Source: Klebsormidium nitens (lineage: Eukaryota > Streptophyta > Klebsormidiophyceae > Klebsormidiales > Klebsormidiaceae). Taken from it: a stretch of 64,000 nucleotides of DNA. The DNA is taken from positions 1 through 64,000 of the forward strand of contig DF237359.1 of the NCBI GenBank assembly GCA_000708835.1. The letters are read 5' to 3'. Positions 34,101 to 46,000 of the stretch are shown in pieces (within the stretch, counting starts at the first letter, position 1; every line of letters starts with the position of its first letter). Below the pieces are notes generated by a model that had not been told where the DNA came from, made no database searches, and was given only the letters and a program-made list of their open reading frames with translations. The position numbers were made by a program, and so were the translations under genes.

Positions 34101-37100
34101 ACGATCAAACTGCTGTAGACGCGTACCTGAGAGGAACTGGTTGATGTTGACCTTGAAGTCTGTGGACAAGATGCCGCCCGTTCCGCCTGTTCCGAGATTG
34201 GCCGTTCCGGGGATGGTGAACGGAAACGGAAGCTCGTCCACGGTGGCGCCCTGGGCCCTGTGCAACAAGGATGGGGAAAGTGAGGAACCAGGGTGTGCAG
34301 TCTTTCCGAATTTACATGGAATCGGAAAGAAAAGGTCGACGGAAACCGGAACGGCCGGAAAGCAGTTCCAGGGGAAAACGGATAGCGCCCTCAGCGCTGC
34401 GCAGAGGAACGGAAAAGGAGCGGAATTGTAAGCAGGATGCAGTGTCACGTTCTGCCTCATTGACGAAAGCGAAAGCGACAGCGGAAGCGGAAGCGGAAGC
34501 GGAAGCGGAAGCGGAAGCAGGCACTGAAGGTGGGCCATTAAGGCGCTCCAGACTTGCCAGGGAGAGTTGTCTCGATTCCATGTTGAAACTAAGGGCCGTG
34601 TTGACCAAGGAGGGCGCCCGGGGGACGGGTAGGGTTGGTTTGAGGGTTAGGGTGGGTACGGGTGCGGAGCGTGTCATTTTTGGTTTCAGTTTTTCGTTTT
34701 GTTTTGGTCCCCGAGCACTGCCCTTAGTCACCATGCTCTTATTCGATATGAAGTCGAGAAGTACTTGGGAGGGTGAAACAAAAGGGCAACATGTGGTGAT
34801 TGGATTGCTGAGCCGGACCAATAGCTTAGAAGCACCGTGACTAGGTTCCGCAAGCTTTAAGAAGATAGATGAGTCGACGGGGGTGATATCTCGATTGTTA
34901 AGCTGGCAATCCCTGAAAGGCTGGAACTGAAGATTCCTGGTCTGTTCTGACCTTTGGAGCCAGGTGAGACCGGCGGGAGGCTATCAAATGATACGATCGA
35001 TAACGAGAGTACACGGAAATGAAATGGGCCGTGAATAGCTTTACAGAGAAGAAATCGAAAATGAACGCTAAGGTCAGAGCACTCCGGGTCTACTTCTGGA
35101 ATGTACAAAGGTTGAACGGATGTGATAATCGGAATGGCATAGACTGGTGAAATAAACTGAAGATCGAGGAAAGTATGGCGGTGATTGCCATGCAGAATTG
35201 CACGACAAGGAAGAAATCGATTCACTAAAAAGCTTCGAAAGTAAAAGAGAAGAACCCTGGACCACAATGGCAGGTGAGGGTAACTGGGGGACGAAAAAAG
35301 AGAAAAGAGAAAAGGAAAAGAGAGAAGACGAAAGAAAAAAGAAAGAAGAAAAAAGAAAGAAGAAAAAGAAAAAATAATAAAGAATAAAGACGCTCACCTG
35401 AGGATATCAGGAATGGCGTTGTAACCTTCGAGCGTGGCCGAGTTGGTCGTGTTGGGGTTAAGGGGCAGGAACGCAATCTTCTTGCCTGCGACCATCAGAC
35501 AAACAGAAAAGGAGGACGTCACTTTATAGAGCTTTTTGCACTCGGGACTCCAAATGGTGAGCCCGTGCTTCTTGATCTTGGACCCTTGGATCGGCGTTGA
35601 AACGACATCTAAGGACTCGACTTTCCGAACATTTGATGAACTGACGAAGCAACTTCGCGGATCAAATCGTTGTATTTCGAAGGGTACCAAATGAGAACGG
35701 GTTGAGTTGGTGATGTCACGGTCTGACCATGCTTTGAACTCTGTTATTGTGGAACTAGATGGGCGGCACGCGCTTGGGAAAGATTGTGGTGAGATTGAGG
35801 CGTGTCAAATAGATCGACTGGAAATGTAGGCTGAGTACTCTAAGTAATCAAGCAGAAGTTCTGGCGTGCTTTTCTGTATCCTTCGGGTAAAACCGCTCAG
35901 GGTTCTCAACCGGCCAGTTTTCTTGCCGGTATCGACTCCGCCTAAGCTCCATCCCGATCGATGTAGTGAACAGTAACAGCCGGTGAACAGTAACGGAGAC
36001 GGGTCCGGTTGGTTAGGGGTTAGGGTGGGCAAGGGTGGGAAGCGAGTGGTCTTCTGGGTTAGGGTTTGTGGTAACCCCGAAATGCTTACTGTTTACTGGG
36101 CTTACAGTCCAATAGATCGAGAAATAGCTAAGCTCCACCAACCAGCGCCGTCACTTAGCGCGAGAATCGACTAACTTCAACAGAATCCGTCCTTATAAAA
36201 ACACACTCTTTTCGAAGACTCTTCGTCTTTCCCCATTAAGCACCATCCGTCTAGCTTTTCCAAATCTGGGCTTCTCAAATGAAGATGCAGAGCGAGCGCA
36301 TTCACACCTTGCAGGCCCGTCGTCTTGAGGAACTGCGCGAAGCCGCCCGCGGGCACGACCTGTCCGGCGGTGTACGAATCCTTCGGGTCGACGCCTGTGG
36401 TAGCGTCCAAAAGGTACACAGCGTCCGCGACGGTCCGGCACATGGGCCTGCACATCGGACCGTTGATTCGAGTATCTGACGGCTGAGATCCGTCACTTCT
36501 CAAACCGAAGCGCTGAAAGTGGTACGTGATAGAACGCCGCAGAACGCCACGAGAACGACTTACGCAGTGAAAGGTGCTAAGATTTAAACTGCTTTGCGAG
36601 TCTTTGGGACGTGCCCTGGTTTTCAAAGTTGAACCGCTAGAATTGGCAGCAGAAACCCATGCTCAGTCTGCGTTCCTAAGTCACAAGCGGATTTCGACGG
36701 CTGAGATGTCTAGAGGCAGTGTTTTTACAGACGACTGTGAAATTGCGAACGGTTGGACCGTCCGAGCAGAGCACCGAACGCCTGAGGTAAGTCATCGCTA
36801 TCAAGACGTGACGTCACGTTTTGATAGGGCTGCTGAGGGGATTTGTAGTGTCTTCAAAGCGCTGAACCGCGCTTGTGAAGCTAGTGTCCCAACCGTCACA
36901 GTTCCGTTACCGTTAAACAACTCACCCGGCGGTGTCCTGGGACTCCGAGAGCGGAATGACGCCGGCGCGGCTGACGAGGCCCACGGTGGGCTTGATTCCG
37001 ACGATTCCGTTCGCTCCGCTGGGGCCCAGGATCGATCCGCTCGTCTCAGATCCGATGGTCACCATCGCCTGCAGCAGCCGTACGACGAATCAGACTAGAC

Positions 37101-40100
37101 GACCAAGACGAAAAACGGATTGAAGAAGATTTGAAGGTAAACGGGTAAAGAAGAAGCGGTCAGGCCAACGAACAATCCGATCGAGAAGAATTGAACTTGA
37201 GGGAAGCTTGAACGGAAGGAAAGCGTCAACGAGTCCGTATCTGGATATCAAAGAATGGAAGGCTTCAGATCTGTCAATCTGCGCGCTTTTCGCCCCGCTT
37301 TGCTCGAACATCTTCCGGCACTGTGAGCTACTGACACGGGAATGCAGGAATCGAGGACCAGAACCGGAACCGGAAACGGAACCGGAGTTGGAAGAGGTCG
37401 CGGGATATTTTCCGCGTCAACTTGTCCTGCAGTTTCAGAGTAGAGCTCTGACTCCCTTCCTCCATTTTGCCTGAATCAGTCTGCAAGTCGTCAGTGTGCC
37501 TAGATCAGCCAGATACCAAAACCGGAAGTCTAGAGTTTCGACTTACCAGGTTGGCCGCGGCTGCGACGCCGGAACCGGAAGAGCTCCCGGAGACGATCGT
37601 CGGGTTCGTGTAGTTGACAAACGTGGTGTTGTCGGGGAAAACGGAGGGAATCTCGGGGTAAGGGTTGCGGACGATCAGCTGGCCGCTGATGGAGTAACGG
37701 ACGTACGGATTCTGCACACACAACGGAGGCGGGTTAAGGCTGGGTTTAACGAACGGGAAAGTAGGGTTTGAGTTGTGGACTGTTTCAATATGAGGATTGC
37801 GGACGATCAGGTAGCTAGGCCCTATGATAGGTTGCTGCATCAGACGTACGGGTTCAGTACATGGAAAGGAGAGCAGATTAAGGCTCGTTTCGGAGAAGTT
37901 AACAGGTGGGTTGTACGTGGACAATTACTAGCTGTCCAATGAGCGCGCATGGAAGGAACGCACAGAATCTTGGATGACCGTGAAGGGGGGGTAGTTCCTA
38001 TCTTTCTGGGCCTCTGAAAGCGACTTCGACTCAGCTGGCAAAGACGTCACCAGCCGATGATGACGTCGGCGTGACGTCACTTACGTAAACTTGCCCCCCG
38101 CGGCCGGACCAGCCGGAGACGGAGCTGCCGCGGTAGTTGGCCCACTCGGAGAGGCCGAGCTTGCACAGGATAATTCCGCCCGCGTTCTTGATTCCGGTCG
38201 TGAGGTAGGCCTCCTCGTGGACGGAACCGAACAGGTTCCATGATCCTGAGCGGAATGGACGGACTGATCAGGAACGAATTCGAGATTGTTTTGGCCATAA
38301 CTCACCGCCCTACAATTGTTCTCTGCCTACTCAACCCTAGAGACCTGAAACGGATCATTCCCAAAATGTTACAGCAACGGAACGGATGAGCGGATTCCGC
38401 TAACCGTCAACTCTAAACCTTCCGAGCAGACGTGTCTTGTTTAGGGCGACCGGAACACCGCATACTTACAGAGAAGCAATGATAAACGGCTTCCTCACCA
38501 GCGGTGCACTCCATTCCGTCCGCGCACACGTTGTCCTTGAGGGCGACCGGAATTCCGTGCAGCTTGTTGAGGTTGCAGTTGGGCGCGCACGCCGCGCGCT
38601 CGATGTCCTTCGCGTCGGCGTCGGCCAGAGCCGTCGGGTTGAGCTCCAAAACGGCGTTGGTGGCATAAGCGGTCTGCACAAACAAGGTAATCGAAGTTGA
38701 CACCAGAAAAATGTTGGCTAGTTGAAAAGCGGTCAATTTTTGTGCCGTGTGATCAGATCGAAGTATTCCGTGCACACAAGACAGCGGAGAAGTGGAGAGA
38801 ATGGTCCCGAACAGCATTTTTTGATATGGAATATAAGTCTCGCATTTTCTGATATGTATTTGAAAGCACTAGTTCGATAGCGGACAACTGAAAAGCAGAT
38901 GTCCAAGCTGGTCGAAAGGGCAAAACCCGCGCTTGATACTCTTCCGAGTTAGCCGGTTAAGTTTGTCGGGTTAAAATCGCAAGCAAAGCTCGTGGGTTGC
39001 GTGTGCTGGACTAAGAACCAAGAAGAGACCTCCCAAAGCAATTTCAAAATCAGAAGATATACGAAGGACGCGAAGTTTCGTTTGCGGATCACGCAGAGCC
39101 GTCTTAAGCAACCACAATCTTGGAATAGTGGCGTCAGTGGTATAATATACGAACTCTCGAATTACCAAGGAGAAACGGAGCCATGAAAAGCATTACTCAC
39201 GAGCCCCTTGAACGTGCCGATGTTGTCATAGTCAGCGATCCGCTGCAGGTAGCACGACACCAGCAGGCGTGACGTCAGCTCGCCGGTCTTGAACAGTGCC
39301 TGCGCGTCATCGATCGTCAGCTCGATGATCTTGGAGCAGTCGAAGCTGGTCGGGCCGGAAGGGTACGTTCCGGCGGAAAGGCTGTAGCACGTGAATGTGG
39401 AAGAGGAGAAGCATCCGGTTCCGGTGGGGCAGCAGTATTGGGCGGAACCGTCTGCGGTGGTGCAGGTCGACGGGTAGGCAGAGGAGGTGCAGGAGCCGCC
39501 GGACAGCGGAATGCCGATGGCGTCTGCGGAATGGAACGGAAAGGGTGAGCGCAGTCCCGGTGTCAGAGCTGGATTTGCAAGGGACGGACACATAGTCCAC
39601 ATATAGGCCGGAATGGAGATTTGAGTCAGCCGCGCACAGGCAGGAGAATGTTCCAGGTCTGATGAGGCGCCAGAGAGCCCAGTTAATTCCGATTCAAAAA
39701 CGGAACGGACTAGAACTTTCTTAGCGCCGGAGGTTTTGAGACGAGAAGAGGTGAGGTTCCATTCTGAGTATCGCAAGCGGACAGCACGGAACCGGACAGG
39801 ATAGCAGTTTCACTGGCCATTGAACATTACAAGGAGCGGCAGAGAAAGAAGGATGCGCTTGGCGCTACACGCAAAAGAGGAACTCCAAGACGTCAGCAAA
39901 AGAATCAATCAGGAGCGGACCGGTGCCTTCCGAGGAAGAGCGGAAGGGGCGGACGGAATAGGGAGACGAGACAACGAGATGTCTAAAATGCAAGACCAAA
40001 AGCTGTTGAATTAGTAGAGAAGATCCAAACATAAGAGCAGACAGTCACGCAAAAGGAAGACACAATTTCACCAGATTCGACTGCGCCGCGCCGCGGCTAA

Positions 40101-43027
40101 GGGGCCAGGTGCTCATAGGCTTCCAGCTGGGGGATCCCCCACAAGGCTGGCCGGGCATTCAGTGGTCGCGACAGAAGTCGACCCGGCGATATACGCACCA
40201 AAAATAGCACCAGAATCCGTCAAACCCAGCCAAGGTTCTGATAAAAACAGAAGAACGGGGTTAAGTTTTAACGGGGCTTACTGGAATCAGTTCCTGCGGG
40301 GGCGGGTCCTGGGGCAACGGGGCTTTCCGTGGGGGGGCTTCCGGCCGGGCCGGGGCTTCCGGTGGTCGGGGCGGGAGTTGACCCGGCTGTAAACCCGTTG
40401 CTAACCGCAGTTGACGGGTCGGAGGGGTAGCTCGCAGACGCGGGGTAGCACGTGAAGGTGTCGCTGGAGAAGCAATTGAAGCCTGGGGGAGAAAATGAGA
40501 ATATAGAGTGCGGTTTCAAGAAAGCGATCCATATGTAGGGGTATCAGCTTTGAGGGTTAGCTCGTGATTGACGCGGGTAGCACGTAAAAGTGTCGATCGC
40601 TGGAGTAGCGTTTGAAGCCTGGCAGGGGGGGCCGGAGGAAAATGAGGGATAGGTTTCAAAGCTGTGAAGGAAGGGTTTACAGTAGAATAAGTTGAAGGGA
40701 AGCGCGCCGGTGTGCGAGGTAGCAGGTGTGAAGTTAGACGCTGGCATTTGAAAGCGGTTGAAGCGGAAGGCAAATCGAAGAAAGGGGTGATAGATGCCTG
40801 GCTTGAAATTGGGGCTATAGATACAGAAAAGAATCTTTGAAAGGAAGGAAGCCGTGCCGTGATGTAAAGTCTCACCAAATTAGAAAGCATTACAATGTCA
40901 TTCAGAGTTGAAGAGCTTAGGTCTTTCAACCATGGCCGGAACTGGAGAGATGATGAGAGGTTGGAGAGTAGATTCTGGAAATCCTGTAAAGGTGGGGGGC
41001 ATTGCGTTGTATTATCAGCCAGGCGGAGCCGGGTGGAAATGCTGGGGAGTAGATCTAGAGCGTTGCAAAGTGGGGGGTAAACGGGACAATCCGAAGCGGG
41101 CGCTCTGCTTGCAGCTAGTGGGAAGTGAAGGTGTCCAGTGATTTTGCAGCTTCTATTCACGTTTCTCATCTGCCGGACATAGCATAGGAGGTTTCGGTCC
41201 TTAACCAGGGATGGTTCTGGGCTGGTTAAGAAGAGGTTAATTGTCCAGTGACCAGACCAACCTTGAATTAAGGTTGAAGACTGGTTATCTGTCCAGTAAG
41301 CTGAGACTCAAGTCTGGTAAACAGCCTGGTTAGCAGCCAAACCTTTCTGTGTAGGCTCAGAGGACCACGATCTGGCGAGACAGCGCTTCCTTGAGTTACA
41401 GCAGACTTTGCAGTTTAGAATCTAGACAAGCCTTTCTGTCAAGTAGAAGCAGTACTCTCTGACAGCCACTAGAGATTTGCAGCATATTCGATTGTATTCA
41501 ATGTAGATCAAGGCTGATGTGGAGCATCTAATGTGGCCTTCTTTCTCTCACTGGGGCTCCGAACCCAGGTACGTATACAGAAACTGCCAAGGCAGGATCA
41601 GATCCGATCAGGGTCATGCCTTTACCCAGATAATGAGCAGCATTAATAGCCGTCTCAAGCACGTACAGTCTGCCAACGTTTGCAGTGCTGGCTTTGGAAC
41701 GATCCATACATAACCCGCATTTGTGAGTACTCAGGAAACGATCCTCAGAGTTAGCCTTAACCCACCTGATGGGCAGCAGTAACCGGTACTCCCTGAGGCG
41801 GTGTAGCACGTGCTCGGGCAGGACTGGAGCAGGACGCGGCCCGCTGACACCGATGACGTCAGCGCCAGCAGCAGGAGCAGGGGGACAGCTGCAGAAAGAT
41901 AAGCGACGGGTTTGAGCATACACTGTAGCAGAAGACTTTCGTGAAGCGCTTTTAAGAACAACAGGAGAGCAGAATGAGAAGGGCAGCATTGCTAGGGGGG
42001 CATCCAGGACTCGGCTTCAGTAGCAAACCATTATGAAGGGAAAGCTTGCATTGTCCTTCCACATGGAAGGCACTCTACAATGGGATTTCGTGCCACCCTT
42101 GGGGCTGGGGAAATAGGAAAATGGATGGACTTTGAAATTGGAACTAAAGCCCTTGCGGTGGTCTATACTCGTCCCTTACACATGCAACATTTTTAGATCA
42201 CCTCAAAGGCCGCTGTCTTTGCAGATCCTACGTTTCGGATTGCAAAGGGCTGCTTGTTGCAGCTAAGATCCAGAAGCCCACAGTTTCAAGTATTATGCTA
42301 TGTAAGGGTAGTCCCAGAGATGATTTGGTCCAATGTAGAAGAATAAGCAAAAGTTCAAGGAAATGCTTGATGCCGGATTATTGTGCCCAAGGTGGCTTGC
42401 GCGCGCAGATCTCACCCAGTGGAAACCGCAGTGAAGAAGAATGGGATCCCTCTCAAATTATGCAGGGCGTATAAAATCAAGCCCAGGTCTCATTGTTGCT
42501 CAGGAAGCGATTGAGTTGACAAGAGTGTCGGAGCAGAAATTGACTCCAAAAACTTAAGCAGCTTTTCTCATTGTGGGCGTTGTGGGATGCTCAGGCCGGT
42601 CAGCAGATCCGAACAGCCTAGCATGAGAGAATCAAAGAAACGAAATCAAGCACATGAGCGACCCAGCTGGTGAGTGGCACTCCTAGCCTATTCCTGGAAG
42701 AAGAGAGCTGGCAAAGCTCTTGTTCAGTACTTCAGGAATGGTGAACCTTGTTGCTTGTAGATCTCTTTGCTCAAATGAGTTGAAGCTGGTTCCCAGATTA
42801 GAGGCAAAACTGAAAAGGCTGTTCACTTCCACTTACTGATGAGCTGAACGAGGTGAAGCAACACGTGGCAGCACTTCATTGAACTACAAACCTGGCGGAG
42901 CTCGAGCCCACACCTATTCCGTAAGTCTGATCTGATGCCAATCAGATCACAAAACCCATGATCAAATCAAAGGACCGACCAAAGCAGCTCAAGAGAGCAC
43001 AGACATCTCACCTTTGATGACCGCCAT
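31173..43027 (-). CDS. secreted amidase-signature hydrolase with two N-terminal Cys-rich modules
   Basis: Fifteen exons: 43027-43012, 41888-41766, 40482-40282, 39523-39201, 38673-38499, 38245-38085, 37711-37547, 37068-36926, 36447-36308, 35485-35398, 34257-34127, 33578-33513, 32650-32514, 31923-31820, 31347-31173. Every phase fits, giving 715 aa. A signal peptide ([21 protein letters not shown]) is split by intron 1. Two related Cys-rich modules follow: one with TGYCCPSG and [15 protein letters not shown] (about 28-70), one with [19 protein letters not shown] (about 134-152). A Pro/Gly/Ser/Thr-rich linker separates them. The amidase core is about 170-715. LKDN carries the catalytic Lys267, SGSSSGSG the cis-Ser (about Ser378), GSETSGSI the nucleophile (about Ser400). 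[20 protein letters not shown] and [20 protein letters not shown] are family signatures. It should hydrolyse an amide outside the cell or in the secretory route; the substrate is unknown. Arg after the nucleophile is replaced by Leu. Several exons carry tandem echoes. Confidence 0.92.
32190..32445 (-). repeat. two copies of the 3' part of amidase exon 13 with donors
   Basis: The functional exon 13 ends at 32514 after [12 protein letters not shown] nearly intact copy ([20 protein letters not shown]) ends at 32355, with donor gtaact, and a frameshifted copy ends at 32193, with donor gtaaac. Spacing is 159 and 162 bp. Both lie downstream in the transcript. A shared gcgtcaagcaagaaagat intronic block shows that the unit spans the junction. 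Confidence 0.88.
33000..33370. repeat. cggac/cggaa-rich low-complexity island
   Basis: An irregular stretch dominated by cggacgg, cggaacgg and related pentamers lies in amidase intron 12. Similar islands occur at about 29400-29470, 29680-29745 and 39750-39960. It has no conserved frame. Confidence 0.5.
34465..34518 (+). repeat. ggaagc hexanucleotide microsatellite
   Basis: Six perfect ggaagc units (34483-34518) are preceded by degenerate gaaagc/gacagc units from 34465. It sits in amidase intron 10. Confidence 0.9.
35293..35390 (-). repeat. long polypyrimidine tract directly after an amidase donor
   Basis: About 95 bases are almost purely a/g on the plus strand, so c/t on the amidase transcript. 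They begin a few bases after the exon 10 donor (exon end 35398). Polypyrimidine tracts normally precede acceptors, so this position is odd and may influence donor choice. Confidence 0.8.
37770..37870 (-). repeat. decayed copy of the 5' part of amidase exon 7
   Basis: Exon 7 begins at 37711 and contains [17 protein letters not shown] copy about 135-145 bp upstream in the transcript reads [16 protein letters not shown], and its acceptor region (ttcagtacatgg near 37855) matches the functional one (ttctgcacacac). Confidence 0.75.
40125..40195 (-). repeat. decayed copy of the 3' part of amidase exon 3
   Basis: The linker-coding end of exon 3 (plus strand 40331-40390) recurs about 200 bp downstream in the transcript at 40130-40190. 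Shared blocks are ggccggg, gtggtcg and gttgacccgg / gtcgacccgg. It has no open frame continuity. Confidence 0.6.
40560..40760 (-). repeat. two decayed copies of the 5' part of amidase exon 3
   Basis: The functional acceptor is at 40482, followed by [15 protein letters not shown]. One copy starts at 40618 (keeps the acceptor and a degenerate version of the Cys motif) and an older one near 40758. Spacing is 136 and about 140 bp. Both lie upstream of the exon. Confidence 0.75.
42340..42490 (+). mobile_element. possible degenerate Ty3/gypsy reverse transcriptase fragment
   Basis: Two short readings in different frames, [13 protein letters not shown] and [19 protein letters not shown], follow each other as in the N-terminal part of gypsy-type reverse transcriptases (KK.G.LRLCVDYR-like). 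The fragment is frameshifted and lies in amidase intron 1. No long terminal repeats are seen. Confidence 0.3.
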
Positions 43028-46000
43028 TGTGCCGACCAGATCAGAAGCGAAGTCGCAGAAACAAGGGTGGCGGTGGTGCGCTGAATGTCTGATCCACCAA
43101 GCCCCGCGCATGCGCTCGCAACTTCTGGCTGTGCAATGCTAAAAAGGAGACGGCAGCTGCTCTTTTGATTTGTGGATCGAGCTGGATAAGATTCCTCGCT
43201 TTGTATCTCGAGACTCAGGAGTCAGGAGTTGTGGAGGTCGCACTCCGATCAGTGAGTGGTGTTTTGCACTAGGCAATGAAATGAGACTTGTGCTGAGCAG
43301 ACCGCCAGCTGGCAGTCTCTAGATAAGCCTTCGCAAATTCCAGCAGGCTGTCGTAAACAAAATCATCACGAACTGTCATGACTCATGACTGAAGCTCTGT
43401 GCAAACTGTCGCTCAGCTACGGTAGCTCTTAAAGCTAAGCACACTACACAAGTACCTACCTGTACAAGTCGATCTTGTCGCGCTCACAAATTATATCCGT
43501 ACGGTACCCTGAGTGCAAACCGGTGCGGCGAAGCGTACAAATTTTCAATCATTGGCCAAGGGACGTTCCCCCGACCGCTGTCGACACTTGACACTACTGA
43601 CCGGTACATACCGTAATGTGTACTTTGAACTTTTGCCGGCGCAGAGATCGAAGTCGTGTACAGGGAAAGTGAGCACATCCGATCCTTGAATGAGCTCATC
43701 TTGTACGCGGCCGCGCGGCCGCGAATCCTAGGTATGCCCGGCCCTGGATCGAAGAGCTGTAGCCTGGTACAGGCAACCAGCAGTTCAAGAATCGGACTGG
43801 GCCTGCCGCCAAAGCCTGACAGCCTACAGATTTGACGCTGACTTCGAGTTGCCAGGCCCGGCCCAGAGCTTGAAAGACACCGGGGTCCGGACTCGAGTCC
43901 GGAAGCCTGACACCAGAAGCTGATCAGGCTGCATGCAGTGTGCACTGTGCACTGTGCAGGCTCAATCTGAAATCTCGTCATCTTTTGGCAACCTGCCCCC
44001 CTGAAAAGTTGGGCGCACCAAAGTCATTCACCCCCGGGCCCCGTCCAAGGAACCGCCTACTTGTGGATTGAGTTGAGTTGGCACGTGACCTCATATGCCT
44101 ACGGCACAGCTATTTCTGCAAATGTCGTTACCTGCATATGCATTCTGTGCCAGCAGGTACTATGTATTTGGTGCGGCCTTTTGCCGACCCGTTCAACCTC
44201 CATTTGATTTCAAGGATAGTTATGCGAGTCAAAGGCACATGAAGCCATATTGCACATTGCAGAGGCCAGGCCTCCTGAAGCCTCTCCACATACCAATGCC
44301 GCACGGTGATCCCGTAAGATGAATGGTGTCATCCGCCATTTAAATTGTGCGTAGCACAGTGTGCCATATTGTACCGTATAATAAAGCGTCCGAAATTCGA
44401 TCACAGTACTACGACACGCAGCAGAGGCCCTGGCTTTGGCTTCTGGCCGGTAACATGCGCACCAGATCCCTTCTTTGGCGCCTGCCAGCTAATGGTCCAG
44501 CTCCGCGATGTTCAAGGACTCCACTTTCTGTTGATAAAAGGCTCACTTCTAGGGGCAGCTTTGCATCCCCGAATTTTCACCAACTCCAGGACTTCCGGAT
44601 GTGCTCAGCTCCCCAGGGTTTTTTGGCGGCATGCCGCGGCAGGTTCTCGTCTGCCAGATCTAGTTCGCCGGATTCACCACCGACTTTGCGGCTTTTCTGT
44701 GTACAAGTCTGAGGTGAGTCAGAACCATCTCAATGGCTGACTCGCCGGACCGACTCGCCCAGCGAGCGGCAAGTTTCGACAAGGTATGCCAAAGCCTTTC
44801 TGTCAGAGAGGCCAATATCTACTTGTCACTTAACGTTTCAAGGCTATATATTTAAGTTATAAGCCTCGTCGAGCTGTTGCTATTCTGAAGTTTTCAAGGG
44901 TCCGGCAATTAACCTTGTTGATGAGACTCTTGGTCCGCTAGCTGGAAAGCGACTAGTCCGGAGCAGTCCATTTATCATGCACGACGTGTGAGTACGCCTT
45001 ACGGATAGGATCAATCAGCCTCAGAGTCATTTTCTCAGCTTGCGCATCATCATTACATCACCAGATTCACTGTCTAGTGTTCTGGGCATTCGCAATTGAG
45101 TCTCCCAAAACCTAAGCTTGAAGTTTGTATTTAAGATTACGTGCGTCAGCTTCACTGGAGGACAGGCTAAGCCCTTCTTTGTTCGAACATGAAGGCCCGA
45201 ACGATGGAACGATACTGAGCTCGGAGGCGGCCGGGCCTCCGATGACATGAAGAAGAACCAAATGGTCAAAATTCATTCTGTCAGGGTGGCAGACGTCACG
45301 CACGTAAGTTCTGGTCCGCGTGTATCTATACCATATTGTGCCTTCTTCACTTATCGCAGCAAGGGTTGGAGCGGCCGCATGCAAAAAGGACAACCGCCGA
45401 GCGCAGACGATCACTGTACCACATGTTTCCCGGCGGGCGCCTCTCAGGACTTATGCTGAGTCGGGCTTCTGAAGCTGCTCTCACCAAGCGGCTTCATTCT
45501 ACATGTCATTTGGGTCTTCGCACCTTTCCGCTTTCAGCCTAAGTTCCGGTCAGTTTCGCCTGCATGAGCTCCGTTCCGCCAGCTTATAACAGCTGCCAGC
45601 AAAGCCAGCAACACCACAAACAAGTCTGACCTTATTGTTGATGCGAGTCGACTCGGAACGTACCCCCAACCTTTTTAGAAGACTGCTCGTTTCCATCAAT
45701 TGCCCTTCCTTACTAGTCTTGACTTCCATGTTCTCGGGTCCAATCTCGTTCAGGATCTGCCGTTCAATCCGCTCGTCCGTTTGTTTTTATTCCGCCGAGC
45801 CATCCGACTCTAACAAAAGGTCAAAACTTCTGCCCCAACACTGAGATCAGGCACTTTGTCCCACCCTCTTAACTAGCTCCGCCTCTTCAAACTTGCCAGG
45901 AGCCGTTTTCACTATCTTTAGATTTTCCGTCTGCCACTGCTTGTTTTTGGTCCTGGCGCGGAGGCCCAACCCAACGCGCAAACCGTGGGTGGCAGCTTCC

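Noticed and set aside
34271-34840. Plus-strand open frame of 189 codons
   Set aside because: It is antisense to amidase exon 11 and runs through the ggaagc microsatellite, which keeps frames open artificially.
43484-43981. Minus-strand open frame of 165 codons
   Set aside because: No domain, no splice context, and it crosses palindromic GC-rich sequence upstream of the amidase.
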